Counted from the first letter of the stretch, positions 29,653 to 38,035 are shown. The stretch: 38,739 nucleotides of DNA from Candidatus Kaiserbacteria bacterium (GCA_003164215.1 PLSR01000010.1:1-38739); one strand, 5' to 3'. The notes: generated by a model from the sequence alone, not told the origin. A program made the numbers and translations.

Positions 29653-31692
29653 ATGGCTGAAAAACTGGCAAAAAAGATTGAAAAGAAAAGTAGCTATGGC
29701 GCGGCCGATATCACGGTTCTTGAGGGGCTGGAAGCGGTACGCCGCCGACCGGGAATGTACATCGGCACGACCGGAAGCGATGGACTTCACCACCTGGTAT
29801 GGGAGATCTTCGATAACTCGCGCGATGAAGCGATGGGAGGCTTCTGCGACGATATCGAGGTGGCACTTTTGCCTGATAATCGTGTGCGCGTCGCCGATAA
29901 CGGGCGCGGTATCCCCGTCGACATCCATCAGAAGACGAAAGTCTCCGCGCTCGAGACGGTGCTTACGATCCTCCACGCCGGCGGCAAATTCGGCGGCGAG
30001 GGATACAAAGTCTCCGGGGGGCTCCACGGCGTCGGTGCCGCGGTGGTGAACGCCTTATCAGTCTCCATGCGTGCGGAAGTCCATCGCGATGGCGCGTATC
30101 ACGTGCAGGAATACAAGAATGGCGGCAAGCCGCTCGGCAAAACGAAGAAGATCGGGCCATCGAAATTGCATGGCACGATCATCACATTCGAACCGGACGC
30201 ATCAATCTTTCCCGACCGCACCTTCGATTGGGATACGATCGTGGCACATATGCGTCAGCAAGCCTATCTCGTGAAGGGGATGCGTGTATCGATCCTCGAC
30301 TTACGTAATGCCGAAAAATTTGACGACGAAAGCGTCTACTATCTCCGCGAGCTGAAGATCGATGCGCCGTCGGTCACGTTCTATTTCGAGGGCGGATTGC
30401 GTAGCCTCGTCGCATTTCAAAATCGCCACCAGGAGCCGGTGCACAAGACAATTTTCTATGTCGAAAAAGAGCAGGATGGTGTGACGGTAGAAGTCGCGCT
30501 GCAATATGTCGACGACATCACCGCGCGTCTCTCTGCTTTTGCCAACAACATCTACACCGCTGAGGGCGGCATGCATGTGACGGGTTTCAAAACCGCGCTC
30601 ACGCGAACCTTGAATGCGAGCGCCAAGGCGAGCAAAGATGTCGATAACTTCACCGGCGATGACGTGCTCGAAGGACTGACCGCGGTCGTTTCCGTGAAGC
30701 TTCGCGAGATCCAGTTCGAGGGTCAAACGAAGGCGAAGCTTGGCTCGGTGGAAGCGCGTGGTGCGACCGACGCCGTTTTCAGCGAAGCATTCAGCACGTT
30801 CCTCGAGGAACATCCAGAGGAGGCGCGCAGTATTCTCGGCAAGGCAACGCTCGCGATGAAGGCCCGCAAAGCAGCGAAGGCCGCCAAAGACAGCATCATG
30901 CGTAAGGGTGCCTTGGACGGCATGACCTTGCCGGGCAAGCTCGCCGATTGTCAGACCAAAGATGCATCTGAATCTGAAATATTCATCGTGGAGGGGGATT
31001 CGGCAGGCGGTACCGCGAAGACAGGCCGCGATCGTCGCACACAGGCCGTGTTGCCGTTGCGCGGAAAGATCCTCAACATCGAACGTGCACGTCTCGACAA
31101 AATGCTCGCCTCGGAGCAGATCAAGAATCTCGTCGTCGCGATGGGCACGGCGATCGGCGATATCTTCGATATCGAAAAACTTCGCTATCACAAAATAATC
31201 ATCGCGACCGATGCTGACGTTGACGGGGCGCACATTCGCACGCTCTTGCTCACACTTTTCTACCGACATTTCCGTCCAGTCATCGAAGGCGGGTACCTCT
31301 ATATCGCTCAGCCGCCGCTTTTTAAGATCAAGAAAGGAAAGGAGGTCATGTATGCATATTCCGACGTGGAACGTATCGCATTCGTCGGCGAGGAATTACC
31401 GATCGAGGTGGGTTCGGATAACGCGAGCGAAGAAGAGACGGAAGCCGAAGAAACGGATACGAAAAAGAAGTCCGCCAAAGTCTCTGTTCAACGCTACAAA
31501 GGCCTCGGAGAAATGAATTCAGAAGAATTGTGGGAGACGACGATGGATCCGAATCGCCGCATCTTGAAGCAGGTCACCGTGGTCGATGCGCAAGATGCCG
31601 ATTTCGTCTTCGACATGCTCATGGGCACTGATGTCCCGGCTCGTAAATCATTCATCCAATCGCACGCCAAGGAAGCGACGCTCGATATTTAA
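29653..31692 (+). CDS. gyrB: DNA gyrase subunit B
   Basis: 679 residues. ATPase and DNA-passage subunit of gyrase. GHKL ATPase: WEIFDNSRDEAMGG, DNGRGIPVDIH and GGLHGVGAAVVNALS. Toprim: EGDSAGG (Glu447) and DADVDGAHI (D520, D522, D524 bind Mg). PLRGKILNIE and a C-terminal QRYKGLGEMN complete the set. An acidic/Lys insert (~590-612, EEETEAEETDTKKK) precedes the last motif. No gyrA or dnaA lies beside it and I see no DnaA-box cluster, so it is not evidently at an origin. ParE is the alternative, but the sequence reads as GyrB. Confidence 0.92.
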   Translation: MAEKLAKKIEKKSSYGAADITVLEGLEAVRRRPGMYIGTTGSDGLHHLVWEIFDNSRDEAMGGFCDDIEVALLPDNRVRVADNGRGIPVDIHQKTKVSALETVLTILHAGGKFGGEGYKVSGGLHGVGAAVVNALSVSMRAEVHRDGAYHVQEYKNGGKPLGKTKKIGPSKLHGTIITFEPDASIFPDRTFDWDTIVAHMRQQAYLVKGMRVSILDLRNAEKFDDESVYYLRELKIDAPSVTFYFEGGLRSLVAFQNRHQEPVHKTIFYVEKEQDGVTVEVALQYVDDITARLSAFANNIYTAEGGMHVTGFKTALTRTLNASAKASKDVDNFTGDDVLEGLTAVVSVKLREIQFEGQTKAKLGSVEARGATDAVFSEAFSTFLEEHPEEARSILGKATLAMKARKAAKAAKDSIMRKGALDGMTLPGKLADCQTKDASESEIFIVEGDSAGGTAKTGRDRRTQAVLPLRGKILNIERARLDKMLASEQIKNLVVAMGTAIGDIFDIEKLRYHKIIIATDADVDGAHIRTLLLTLFYRHFRPVIEGGYLYIAQPPLFKIKKGKEVMYAYSDVERIAFVGEELPIEVGSDNASEEETEAEETDTKKKSAKVSVQRYKGLGEMNSEELWETTMDPNRRILKQVTVVDAQDADFVFDMLMGTDVPARKSFIQSHAKEATLDI

Positions 31693-31813
31693 TCCATATG
31701 CTTCAAAATCACCGCATCGAAACCTGGTCGAGTTTTATCGAGGGTTAGATCTAATCCCTTTCCGCAGCAACGTATTGTTCGCGCTGCAGTGACACCACAG
31801 AAAGGGAAGAGCG

Positions 31814-32611
31814 ATGCTCATGCTCGAAGGAGACCGCCACGGTCTTGTACTCGAATGGAAAGACACATCAATTATCATTCATGATCCATCGCGTCCCGCA
31901 CGGATCGTCATGTCGATCCCGCACGATGGGCTCATTACAAACGACCTCGAAGGATTCTGCAAATCGCGCAGTAGTGGCTTTCGAGGACGCGACAAGCATG
32001 TATGGCCTGTCGCAAAAGATGTGCTCTGTGGCGCATACGATTGTGGTCTGCGAATGAGCGCTGTACGTTTTCTCATACCGCGTGCGTTCGTCGACGCGAA
32101 CCGGGAAGAGCCGTCTGCCGTGAATATTGATCCGGATACGCGCGGGCAGACCGCCTTCGATGACCTAAGACTCACGGGCGTCTATCGACACTATCATGGA
32201 GAGATAGAACGACTCGTCAAAGCCGCGGTCCAAATGCACGGGAAAGATAAGGTGTTGCTGCTTGATATGCACGGGTTCGGGAAGCAGCCGACATTCGCTC
32301 CGCCGCAAGGCTATGACCTGATCCTCGGGACAGCGAATCGCGCGACCATTCATTACGGGGAAGTGGATCGCGAGTTCGCCTCATTCATGGAGGAACGGAA
32401 ATATCGCGTGTTCTTGCCGAGCGATAAGCCCATCACACTACAGGGAGACCCCTACAGCGCGGGCCATATAACGCGATTGTACGCCCGCACCTTCCGGATC
32501 AATGCGATGCAGATCGAAATATCGCCCACATTTCGTTCGAAAGATGCACAAGAAAAAGGAGAAAAGCTCGCGAAGGATATTGCGGACTTTCTCGCTGTTC
32601 ATTACCGCTGA
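31814..32611 (+). CDS. N-formylglutamate amidohydrolase-like protein
   Basis: 265 residues. Metal-dependent hydrolase family (PF05013 type): SIPHDGLI (34-41), HVWPVAKDV, RFLIPRAFVDANR (85-97), YRHYHGEIERLV, LLDMHGFG (149-156) and DLILGTANRATIHY. In the histidine pathway the family removes formylglutamate; in CPR genomes without hut genes the real substrate is unknown, and other amidohydrolase roles are possible. No hut partner is seen here. It is single, with its own terminator; the A/G-rich AGGGAAGAG just upstream of the ATG could be a weak Shine-Dalgarno. A second in-frame ATG at 31820 is also possible. Confidence 0.82.
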   Translation: MLMLEGDRHGLVLEWKDTSIIIHDPSRPARIVMSIPHDGLITNDLEGFCKSRSSGFRGRDKHVWPVAKDVLCGAYDCGLRMSAVRFLIPRAFVDANREEPSAVNIDPDTRGQTAFDDLRLTGVYRHYHGEIERLVKAAVQMHGKDKVLLLDMHGFGKQPTFAPPQGYDLILGTANRATIHYGEVDREFASFMEERKYRVFLPSDKPITLQGDPYSAGHITRLYARTFRINAMQIEISPTFRSKDAQEKGEKLAKDIADFLAVHYR

Positions 32612-32614
32612 AAC

Positions 32615-32648
32615 GAAGCGCCCGGCACTGCAGTGCCGGGCGCGCTTC
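32615..32648 (+). terminator. Terminator of the amidohydrolase-like gene
   Basis: GC-rich stem GAAGCGCCCGGCACTG paired with CAGTGCCGGGCGCGCTTC (2-nt bulge), followed by TTTAT. Confidence 0.85.
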
Positions 32649-32667
32649 TTTATCCGCGGTGGTAAAA

Positions 32668-32697
32668 CAAAAGACCGGCTTTGCGGCCGGTCTTTTG
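32668..32697. terminator. Bidirectional terminator between convergent genes
   Basis: 12-bp stem, CAAAAGACCGGC with GCCGGTCTTTTG, loop TTTGCG-type; T-rich on both strands. Confidence 0.85.
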
Positions 32698-32715
32698 TTG
32701 GAATGCTGCGAGAGA

Positions 32716-33741
32716 TTAGTACGTGTACGGGTACGTCTGGTACTGGGAATACGGATTGTAAGAATTGTAATTGTAATTGTAGTTGTAATTATATCCGTAG
32801 CCGTAGTTCGGCGTCTGCAATCCGCTCATGAGCTGTGACGCGTAGTTGTTGCTTTGATTTTCGTCGTTGGCCGAGAGCGCGACACTGAAGACACCACCGG
32901 TCGCTCGCGAGAATCGAAGCGTATTGACGATGTAACCGCCGGGGGCAAGCGGAGCCTGTGCGCTCGACGTATACGGAGCCGCCGATCCGCCGTAGCCGTA
33001 TGAGTAGGATGTGGTCGGGTACTGCGCCGTGAAGGAATATGAACCGCTTCGCGAGCCGCCTACGTTATTGACACTGAAGGTGACAACGCCGTTGCCATAT
33101 TGATCGATGTTCGCGGAGATGACGTGCACGGAGAGATCTGCGGGGCCGTTATACGCGTATGAACGAGGACTTGAGGTAACCGTTGAAACGGGCTTCGTTG
33201 TTGTCGTTGTCTGTGTGCCGGATGCCGGCTGTGTGTTGGCGATGCCAGAGCCGGGATGGATCGTCATCGTCGCACTGCCTTCTACCTGTGTGCCAGATGT
33301 CGGGACGAAGAGGACCGAGAAGGGAACACTTGCCGAAGTCGTGCCGGAGAGAAGCGGCAACACTTGAATGCTTTGATCAGTCGGCGTGATCTGGAATGCC
33401 GCGCCGCACGGAATGCCGCTCGCGGTATTGTTCGCCGTATTGATCACTGCGAATTGAAAACCGGACTGGCATTGATAGAGGAACGCGTAACTACCACTCG
33501 CCGTCGTCGTGTAATCCCATGAGACCGTGACTGGTGCGCCGGACGCGGCATCGCTCGGAGCATTGACCTTGATAGAAGGACCGCTCGAAGGGAGGATCGA
33601 CGAGAACCATCCACTGCTCAACTCCGCTACATGGACCAAACCCCACACGATTATGATAACGAGAATGATAAGTCCGATAATGGCGAGGATATTCGAGAGC
33701 AAGCTCGCTTTTTCCCCGGACGGTGCCGCGTGATCTGTCAT
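32716..33741 (-). CDS. Membrane-anchored surface protein with Tyr/Asn-rich tail
   Basis: 341 residues. Membrane helix ~15-38 (no cleavage site), then Ser/Thr/Gly/Ala-rich beta domains: an Ig-like part (~55-165), a Thr-rich linker (~170-195), and a CARDB-like beta domain (~200-300; DLSVHVISANIDQYGNGVVTFSVNN). The C-terminal ~40 residues are almost only Tyr, Asn, Gly, Gln, Pro and Ser (NYGYGYNYNYNYNYN and following), encoded partly by a hexanucleotide repeat. Such tails can be adhesive or self-assembling. It is divergent from a sortase, but no sorting signal is visible in it. The start is set by a -10 box 6 nt upstream. Confidence 0.7.
   Translation of the reverse strand: MTDHAAPSGEKASLLSNILAIIGLIILVIIIVWGLVHVAELSSGWFSSILPSSGPSIKVNAPSDAASGAPVTVSWDYTTTASGSYAFLYQCQSGFQFAVINTANNTASGIPCGAAFQITPTDQSIQVLPLLSGTTSASVPFSVLFVPTSGTQVEGSATMTIHPGSGIANTQPASGTQTTTTTKPVSTVTSSPRSYAYNGPADLSVHVISANIDQYGNGVVTFSVNNVGGSRSGSYSFTAQYPTTSYSYGYGGSAAPYTSSAQAPLAPGGYIVNTLRFSRATGGVFSVALSANDENQSNNYASQLMSGLQTPNYGYGYNYNYNYNYNSYNPYSQYQTYPYTY
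32756..32791. repeat. Hexanucleotide repeat in the Tyr/Asn tail
   Basis: About five units of ATTGTA/ATTGTAA-type sequence (plus strand), encoding alternating Asn-Tyr on the minus strand. Copy-number change would lengthen or shorten the tail without a frameshift. Confidence 0.8.
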
Positions 33742-33747
33742 GGCGGG

Positions 33748-33775
33748 ATTGTCGCATATATAAATACATTGTCAA
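33748..33775 (-). promoter_or_regulatory. Promoter of the Tyr/Asn-tailed protein gene
   Basis: On the minus strand TTGACA, 16 nt, GACAAT, then 6 nt to the ATG at 33741. Its -35 forms part of the inverted repeat TTGTCAA...TTGACAA (33769-33792) shared with the divergent sortase promoter. Confidence 0.65.
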
Positions 33776-33785
33776 GTGTCGTCTA

Positions 33786-33814
33786 TTGACAAATGCATGT
33801 TAATGCGTTATTAT
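33786..33814 (+). promoter_or_regulatory. Sortase promoter
   Basis: TTGACA (33786-33791), 17 nt, TATTAT (33809-33814), one of the best consensus promoters in the window, 12 nt before the ATG at 33827 (leader of about 6 nt). Confidence 0.8.
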
Positions 33815-33826
33815 CCTAGCACTCCT

Positions 33827-34540
33827 ATGACGACCATAACAAGCCATAAAACGAATCGAAAACCGCCTGTACCGGTCTTTTTGTCGGCCATCGTGCTGCT
33901 TTTCTTCTGCACGCTTTCAACGGCGGATTCGATCGGTTTCGTTCCGGATTACATTGACGGTTCCACTCCGGTCACCGCAAGTGGTACTCCGACGACCGGA
34001 AATGACGCGGTCGCGCTCTCATCCTTGCCGCAACTCGGCGAGACGAACCCATCTCCGGCGCAAACAGTCACGCCGACCGGCATCGAGCCGACGCGTCTCA
34101 TCATTTCGTCCGTCAGCATTGATCTGCCGGTGCAGAATCCCTCCACGACCGACGTGAACACGCTCGATAATCTTTTGAAGAACGGCCCGGCGCATTACAT
34201 CAATTCCGCCGACCTCGGCCAGGCGGGCAATCTCATCATCTTCGCGCATAGCTCGCACCTGCCGATCGTCGTCAACAAAATGTACCAAGCATTCAACAAG
34301 ATCCCCGATCTCAACGCCGGAGATTCGATCACGATCGTCGGTTCCGATGGCAAAAATTATCTCTACAGCGTCGTCTCGGTCGTGAAGGCCGACGTCAACA
34401 ACGGCACGACCATCGACACCTCGCCGACGCATGGCACCAACCTCACCCTCGTCACCTGCGATACCCTCACGGGCGTCTCGGCGCGCTTCGTTCTCACGGC
34501 GACGTTCATCGGCGTATCCAATAGCTCGAACGGGCAATAA
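33827..34540 (+). CDS. Sortase
   Basis: 237 residues. N-terminal membrane helix (~15-35), a linker, and a sortase beta-barrel (~85-230) with catalytic His141 (IFAHSSH), Cys211 in TLVTCD, and Arg220 (ARFVLTA). Sortases join surface proteins carrying an LPxTG-like signal to the wall or to each other, as for pili. No substrate with a recognisable C-terminal signal is in the window; the subclass cannot be set from sequence reading. The start at 33827 is chosen because the promoter covers the upstream in-frame ATGs. Confidence 0.9.
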   Translation: MTTITSHKTNRKPPVPVFLSAIVLLFFCTLSTADSIGFVPDYIDGSTPVTASGTPTTGNDAVALSSLPQLGETNPSPAQTVTPTGIEPTRLIISSVSIDLPVQNPSTTDVNTLDNLLKNGPAHYINSADLGQAGNLIIFAHSSHLPIVVNKMYQAFNKIPDLNAGDSITIVGSDGKNYLYSVVSVVKADVNNGTTIDTSPTHGTNLTLVTCDTLTGVSARFVLTATFIGVSNSSNGQ

Positions 34541-34593
34541 TCGCTCGAATAGGTTCGACTGGGGCCCAAAAAAACGTAATTCACTTCGCATCC

Positions 34594-34621
34594 TTGCGCG
34601 CCTCATGAACCCTGCCATAAT
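34594..34621 (+). promoter_or_regulatory. Promoter of the 34628-36045 gene pair
   Basis: TTGCGC, 16 nt, TG-extended CATAAT, then 6 nt to the ATG at 34628. Confidence 0.55.
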
Positions 34622-34627
34622 GCGGGC

Positions 34628-35785
34628 ATGAGTTTAGAACGTGCCTACCGAATGAGAGTTGCGCATGCTGAGGCGGAAAAGCGCGAAAATATTCGCCACC
34701 CGATTTCGGGAGATGAAATGGAACTCGGAGAGCATGACCTCACGCTCGCTGAGATCATGCAAGATAAGGAGAAACAGGAATTCTTCATCAACCGATATCT
34801 CTATAGTGAAAAACCGGACGATGCCCGTGAGATAGCGGACGCGCTCGCTGACGGTACCATGTTGTCCCAAAAGCAAACTACGTTGCTTGAAACGGTGCGC
34901 GAGAAATTTAATATTCGCATGGCGGAAGTCGAAAAGGTGACGGAGCGGTTCACTCCCGAAGAGGTGACACGCGTCGCAGAGATTGATCCGCGTATCAAAG
35001 AGATCCTCGGAAAAATAGGTCCGGAAAAAGCTGCAGAATTTCTCGCGACGCAATTCCAAGGACTTGCGGTCTCAGATAAACGAGCATTCAACCGCATGGT
35101 GAAATCCATGCGCACCGTGCACGAGGTAAGCACGGGCAAAGACGCCGTTGCACTCGATAAGGAGATCACAGAAACGCTCAGCAGTCACCGGATCTCCGAG
35201 GCGGATTATTTCAAGGCTGCGACAAGCGGATTGACCGTAGAGACCAAAGCGAACCTCGACAAACTCGTTGCAGAACAATTCGGCTGGTTCAGGAAATCTG
35301 TGGATTGGGCGACGGGCGGTGGCCTGCGGCACCGTGGCGGACGGGAGCTCTACATGCAACTTGAGGAACAGCAGAAACTTGTTGCCGAATGCGACAAACA
35401 TCGCAAATCTATCGGGAAGGTCTTACAGGGCACGCTCACCAGTGACGTGAATCTTGCGATCCAGAAGTACATGATGGAAGGAGGGAATTTGGAAGAAAAG
35501 AAGCCGAAAAATACCGTGGAGACGATCGCCGACTACAAGAGCATCAAGGACGATCTCAATTCGACGCAATCTCGTTATGACCAATATCTCCAGAGTGAAA
35601 TGAAACGCAGGCGCATCAACAACATAGCGCAGCAGCCGGCGATCTTGGATGAGATAAAGGAGAAGTTCGCCGACCAGGAATTTAAAAAACAAAAGCGCTA
35701 TACGGCGATCGGTGCCCTCGGCGCTCTACTTGCTTTTCTCTTCAGGGGTAGGACGAAGGACGACATTAAGAATTCGCTCAAATAA
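34628..35785 (+). CDS. Helical protein with C-terminal membrane segment, unknown
   Basis: 385 residues, highly charged and almost all helical, with coiled-coil-like stretches (EKRENIRHPISGDEMEL; LLETVREKFNIRMAEVEKV; SKIDDLNSTQSRYDQYLQ-like region). Near the end a short hydrophobic stretch (YTAIGALGALLAFLF, ~360-375) followed by a basic patch could anchor it. No signal peptide. It is followed after 2 nt by another small gene. I do not recognise the family; a cytoplasmic, membrane-tethered scaffold is one possibility. Confidence 0.65.
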   Translation: MSLERAYRMRVAHAEAEKRENIRHPISGDEMELGEHDLTLAEIMQDKEKQEFFINRYLYSEKPDDAREIADALADGTMLSQKQTTLLETVREKFNIRMAEVEKVTERFTPEEVTRVAEIDPRIKEILGKIGPEKAAEFLATQFQGLAVSDKRAFNRMVKSMRTVHEVSTGKDAVALDKEITETLSSHRISEADYFKAATSGLTVETKANLDKLVAEQFGWFRKSVDWATGGGLRHRGGRELYMQLEEQQKLVAECDKHRKSIGKVLQGTLTSDVNLAIQKYMMEGGNLEEKKPKNTVETIADYKSIKDDLNSTQSRYDQYLQSEMKRRRINNIAQQPAILDEIKEKFADQEFKKQKRYTAIGALGALLAFLFRGRTKDDIKNSLK

Positions 35786-35787
35786 GT

Positions 35788-36045
35788 ATGAATCAAGAAG
35801 AATTACTTTCGGAAATGGAACGCCTCGTTGAAGCGGGGGATGAAAAAGCATTCGAACGTTTTGTGCTGGATCATTTCACCGAATTCCCCGAAGACGTGCA
35901 GGGAAAGCTCCTCTTGAATTTTTATACGGAAACAGTTGAAAAGCAGGCAGGGGAGGCAGTGATCGCTGATATTCAAAAGGAAGGCTTGGATGCTATTGCA
36001 AAAATCGATGAAATTGAGAGATCGGCCGGTGTTTCTGAGCAGTAA
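35788..36045 (+). CDS. Small acidic helical protein, unknown
   Basis: 85 residues, acidic: MNQEELLSEMERLVEAGDEK and a following FERFVLDHFTEFPEDVQGKL. No membrane segment. It starts 2 nt after the 34628 gene and is probably made from the same mRNA, so the two may act together. Confidence 0.65.
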   Translation: MNQEELLSEMERLVEAGDEKAFERFVLDHFTEFPEDVQGKLLLNFYTETVEKQAGEAVIADIQKEGLDAIAKIDEIERSAGVSEQ

Positions 36046-36075
36046 CCTGCCTATGGGCGACGGGGTATACAGATA

Positions 36076-36104
36076 TTGACAAATGTGTTGAAATAGTATA
36101 TAAC
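36076..36104 (+). promoter_or_regulatory. Promoter of the 89-aa membrane protein
   Basis: TTGACA, 17 nt, TATAAC. The leader of about 48 nt has a small hairpin (GCGAA-ACCA-TTCGC) and GAGGCGG as a possible Shine-Dalgarno before the ATG at 36159. Confidence 0.7.
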
Positions 36105-36158
36105 TCCGGGTAGCGAAACCATTCGCAGCGAAATTCGATAGCGAAAGTGAGGCGGAAA

Positions 36159-36428
36159 ATGTCGAACGATTCACCGAGTGCTTTTGGAAGTGGTTTCGGC
36201 ACTGTCCTCGGCGTCGCCGCAGGCTTACTGTTCCTCTATTGCGTAGCGAGCGCCGCCCGATACGTGTACAACCATGCCGACGACCTGTCCTGGCAACGGC
36301 CGGAATACACCTATTCTGCCGGACGGTATGTCGGACAGGTGCGGCCCATCCGTCAATCGCCGGCATATCGCATCGACGATCCGAACGCGGACAACGTCCC
36401 GCCCGGATTCCACGTCACTCACGAGTGA
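36159..36428 (+). CDS. Small single-pass membrane protein (89 aa)
   Basis: Membrane helix ~13-33 (GTVLGVAAGLLFLYCVASA), then a polar region rich in Tyr, Arg and Pro, ending in HVTHE. The ATG at 36159 is preferred over a GTG at 36147 because the purine-rich GAGGCGG is correctly spaced to the ATG. Own promoter and own terminator. Unknown function. Confidence 0.65.
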   Translation: MSNDSPSAFGSGFGTVLGVAAGLLFLYCVASAARYVYNHADDLSWQRPEYTYSAGRYVGQVRPIRQSPAYRIDDPNADNVPPGFHVTHE

Positions 36429-36448
36429 CCAATGGCGACAAGATCTTC

Positions 36449-36486
36449 CATCGGCGGAGCCCCTCATGGCCCCGCCGATGTCTTTT
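36449..36486 (+). terminator. Terminator of the 89-aa protein gene
   Basis: CATCGGCGG / CCGCCGATG, 9-bp stem, then TCTTTTT: a textbook intrinsic terminator. Confidence 0.9.
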
Positions 36487-36495
36487 TATAGTGAC

Positions 36496-36524
36496 TTGAC
36501 AAAACATATATATTGATATAAAAT
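36496..36524 (+). promoter_or_regulatory. Promoter of the four-helix membrane protein
   Basis: TTGACA, 17 nt, TAAAAT. The leader has a hairpin (GTTCC-ATCC-GGAAC) and the Shine-Dalgarno GAGGAG, 6 nt before the ATG at 36580. Confidence 0.75.
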
Positions 36525-36579
36525 ACTAGCTAGGTTCCATCCGGAACAATAAACAACCACAAGATTCGAGGAGATCGTC

Positions 36580-37053
36580 ATGGACGACGTATCGACAAGG
36601 CGGCCAGGCGGTCTCTGGCATTTGCTTCTGCACCGCCGAGCCCACCCGTCATGGCAACAGCGGGTCGTGGACTGGGGGTATACGACCTCCGTAATATTCA
36701 CGATCCTTCTGTTTCTCAATATCCTGATCCCGGGTGTCTTTGCACCGTATAGGTACTGGATCGGGCTCGTCTACCTGATCTTTCAGCTGTCGGAGATCGC
36801 CGTCCGTGACCCGCTCGACATGAGCGAAGTTATGGAGGACCACATCTTCTCCGCGATACCCGCCATTCTGGCGCTCGTTCTGACGGCTCTTCATCTGTGG
36901 TCGACGAATGGGATCTTCACTCCCGACGGCCTCCGAACCTTGAATTTCTGGCATGCGGTAGCGTGGACAGATTTCATTTTTGGCCTTTGGATGTCGATGC
37001 GGATACTTTCAACTCCGTATCGCCGCGACGAAAGTCGGGCACCGCACTCTTAA
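36580..37053 (+). CDS. Four-helix membrane protein, unknown
   Basis: 157 residues, basic N-terminus (MDDVSTRRPGGLWHLLLHRR), then four hydrophobic helices (~32-55, 58-76, 90-107, 122-142) and a polar tail (RDESRAPHS). Trp, Phe and His are frequent. It could be an ion-channel-like or transport-associated protein, but there is no recognisable motif. It has a strong Shine-Dalgarno, its own promoter and a downstream terminator. Confidence 0.65.
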   Translation: MDDVSTRRPGGLWHLLLHRRAHPSWQQRVVDWGYTTSVIFTILLFLNILIPGVFAPYRYWIGLVYLIFQLSEIAVRDPLDMSEVMEDHIFSAIPAILALVLTALHLWSTNGIFTPDGLRTLNFWHAVAWTDFIFGLWMSMRILSTPYRRDESRAPHS

Positions 37054-37086
37054 ACAAAGAAGACGGTGCTCCAAAAGGCTCTTTGA

Positions 37087-37120
37087 GGGCGGGGAATACA
37101 CACCCCGCCCCTTCCCTTTT
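37087..37120 (+). terminator. Terminator of the four-helix protein gene
   Basis: GGGCGGGG / CCCCGCCC, 8-bp stem, then CTTCCCTTTT. Confidence 0.85.
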
Positions 37121-37126
37121 ATATAC

Positions 37127-37154
37127 TTGACAAATAATTATTATTTGTTACAAT
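37127..37154 (+). promoter_or_regulatory. Promoter of the coiled-coil anchored protein
   Basis: TTGACA, 16 nt, TACAAT. It is followed by a leader of about 80 nt. Confidence 0.75.
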
Positions 37155-37161
37155 ACACCCA

Positions 37162-37218
37162 GATCTGATGGATCAACCCACAGACCCTGTGTGGCCCGGG
37201 TTCCGGCCACGTGATCTT
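37162..37218 (+). other. Structured 5' leader, possible three-way junction
   Basis: AGATC (37162-37166) can pair with GATCT at the far end of the segment; inside are CCACA-GACCC-TGTGTGG and GTGGCC-CGGGTTCC-GGCCAC. The layout suggests a folded leader that could control expression of the downstream gene. The Shine-Dalgarno (AGAGAGG) lies after it. Not matched to a known riboswitch. Confidence 0.5.
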
Positions 37219-37244
37219 CACAGTCAACATAGAGAGGCTATATC

Positions 37245-38018
37245 ATGACCGACTCGAATCAAGCGGCGGCTCCGGCTCATGTCACCCTGACCATCAAGCG
37301 CCACCACTTCCGGTGGGGGGTTATGGCTATCGTCATCCTGGTCGGGGCGGCCGTCATCGGCGCGTTCTACGCGGGCGGCGGTAAGGTGCCGAATCTCCCG
37401 ACGTTCACGGGTCTCGCTCAGAACGAGCAGGCCCAGAATGGCGAGAGTCAACAGACCACCGATAGGTTCGGTCCCGATGGAAAGCTCCAGCGAACCGAGA
37501 CCCAAACCGTCCGCTACGACCCTCTCGACAAGCTGACTGCCGCCATCACGGCGACGACTCAGAATGTCGACAACGCCACCGCGGCGATGAAGAAGTCCTC
37601 TGCGGAGACAAACGACTCCGTGAAGGTTCTTACCGGTCAGGTCAAAGATCTGGGCGGCAAGATTGACGGCATCGCGGGCAACGTGTCCGCCCTCGGCGAC
37701 CGCGTCACGAAGCTCGAGACGCAGCCCGTTGCTCCGGCTCCCGCTCCGATGGCAGCCCCGGCTCCCGCTCCGACGACTGTTCCGGCTCCTGCTCCGAAGA
37801 CCGGACCGCAGGCGTCGGCAGAAGCATCTGCGGATACCGACATCGTCCTGCCGAAGCACTTTCATGTGACCTCGGTCGGCGACGATGCGAACCAGGCGAA
37901 GATGCAGTCCTGCAAAGGGCGGCTCGTTCCCGACCTGACCGCAAAGCCGAAGACCGACGGCAGCCTCGACAAGAGTGGCAAGCCGATCAAGTTCTATCCG
38001 AACCGTTGCGAAGCGTAA
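37245..38018 (+). CDS. Membrane-anchored coiled-coil protein with Pro/Ala linker
   Basis: 257 residues. Single helix (~25-42), then a polar region, a coiled coil (~88-158; LTAAITATTQNVDNATAAMK ... VSALGDRVTKLE), a Pro/Ala-rich linker (~160-192), and a small C-terminal part with two Cys (C221-type and C255-type, KMQSCKGRLV and NRCEA). It starts with a good Shine-Dalgarno. Likely extends from the membrane; partner unknown. Confidence 0.68.
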   Translation: MTDSNQAAAPAHVTLTIKRHHFRWGVMAIVILVGAAVIGAFYAGGGKVPNLPTFTGLAQNEQAQNGESQQTTDRFGPDGKLQRTETQTVRYDPLDKLTAAITATTQNVDNATAAMKKSSAETNDSVKVLTGQVKDLGGKIDGIAGNVSALGDRVTKLETQPVAPAPAPMAAPAPAPTTVPAPAPKTGPQASAEASADTDIVLPKHFHVTSVGDDANQAKMQSCKGRLVPDLTAKPKTDGSLDKSGKPIKFYPNRCEA

Positions 38019-38035
38019 TTCGCAGGTTCGACAAC

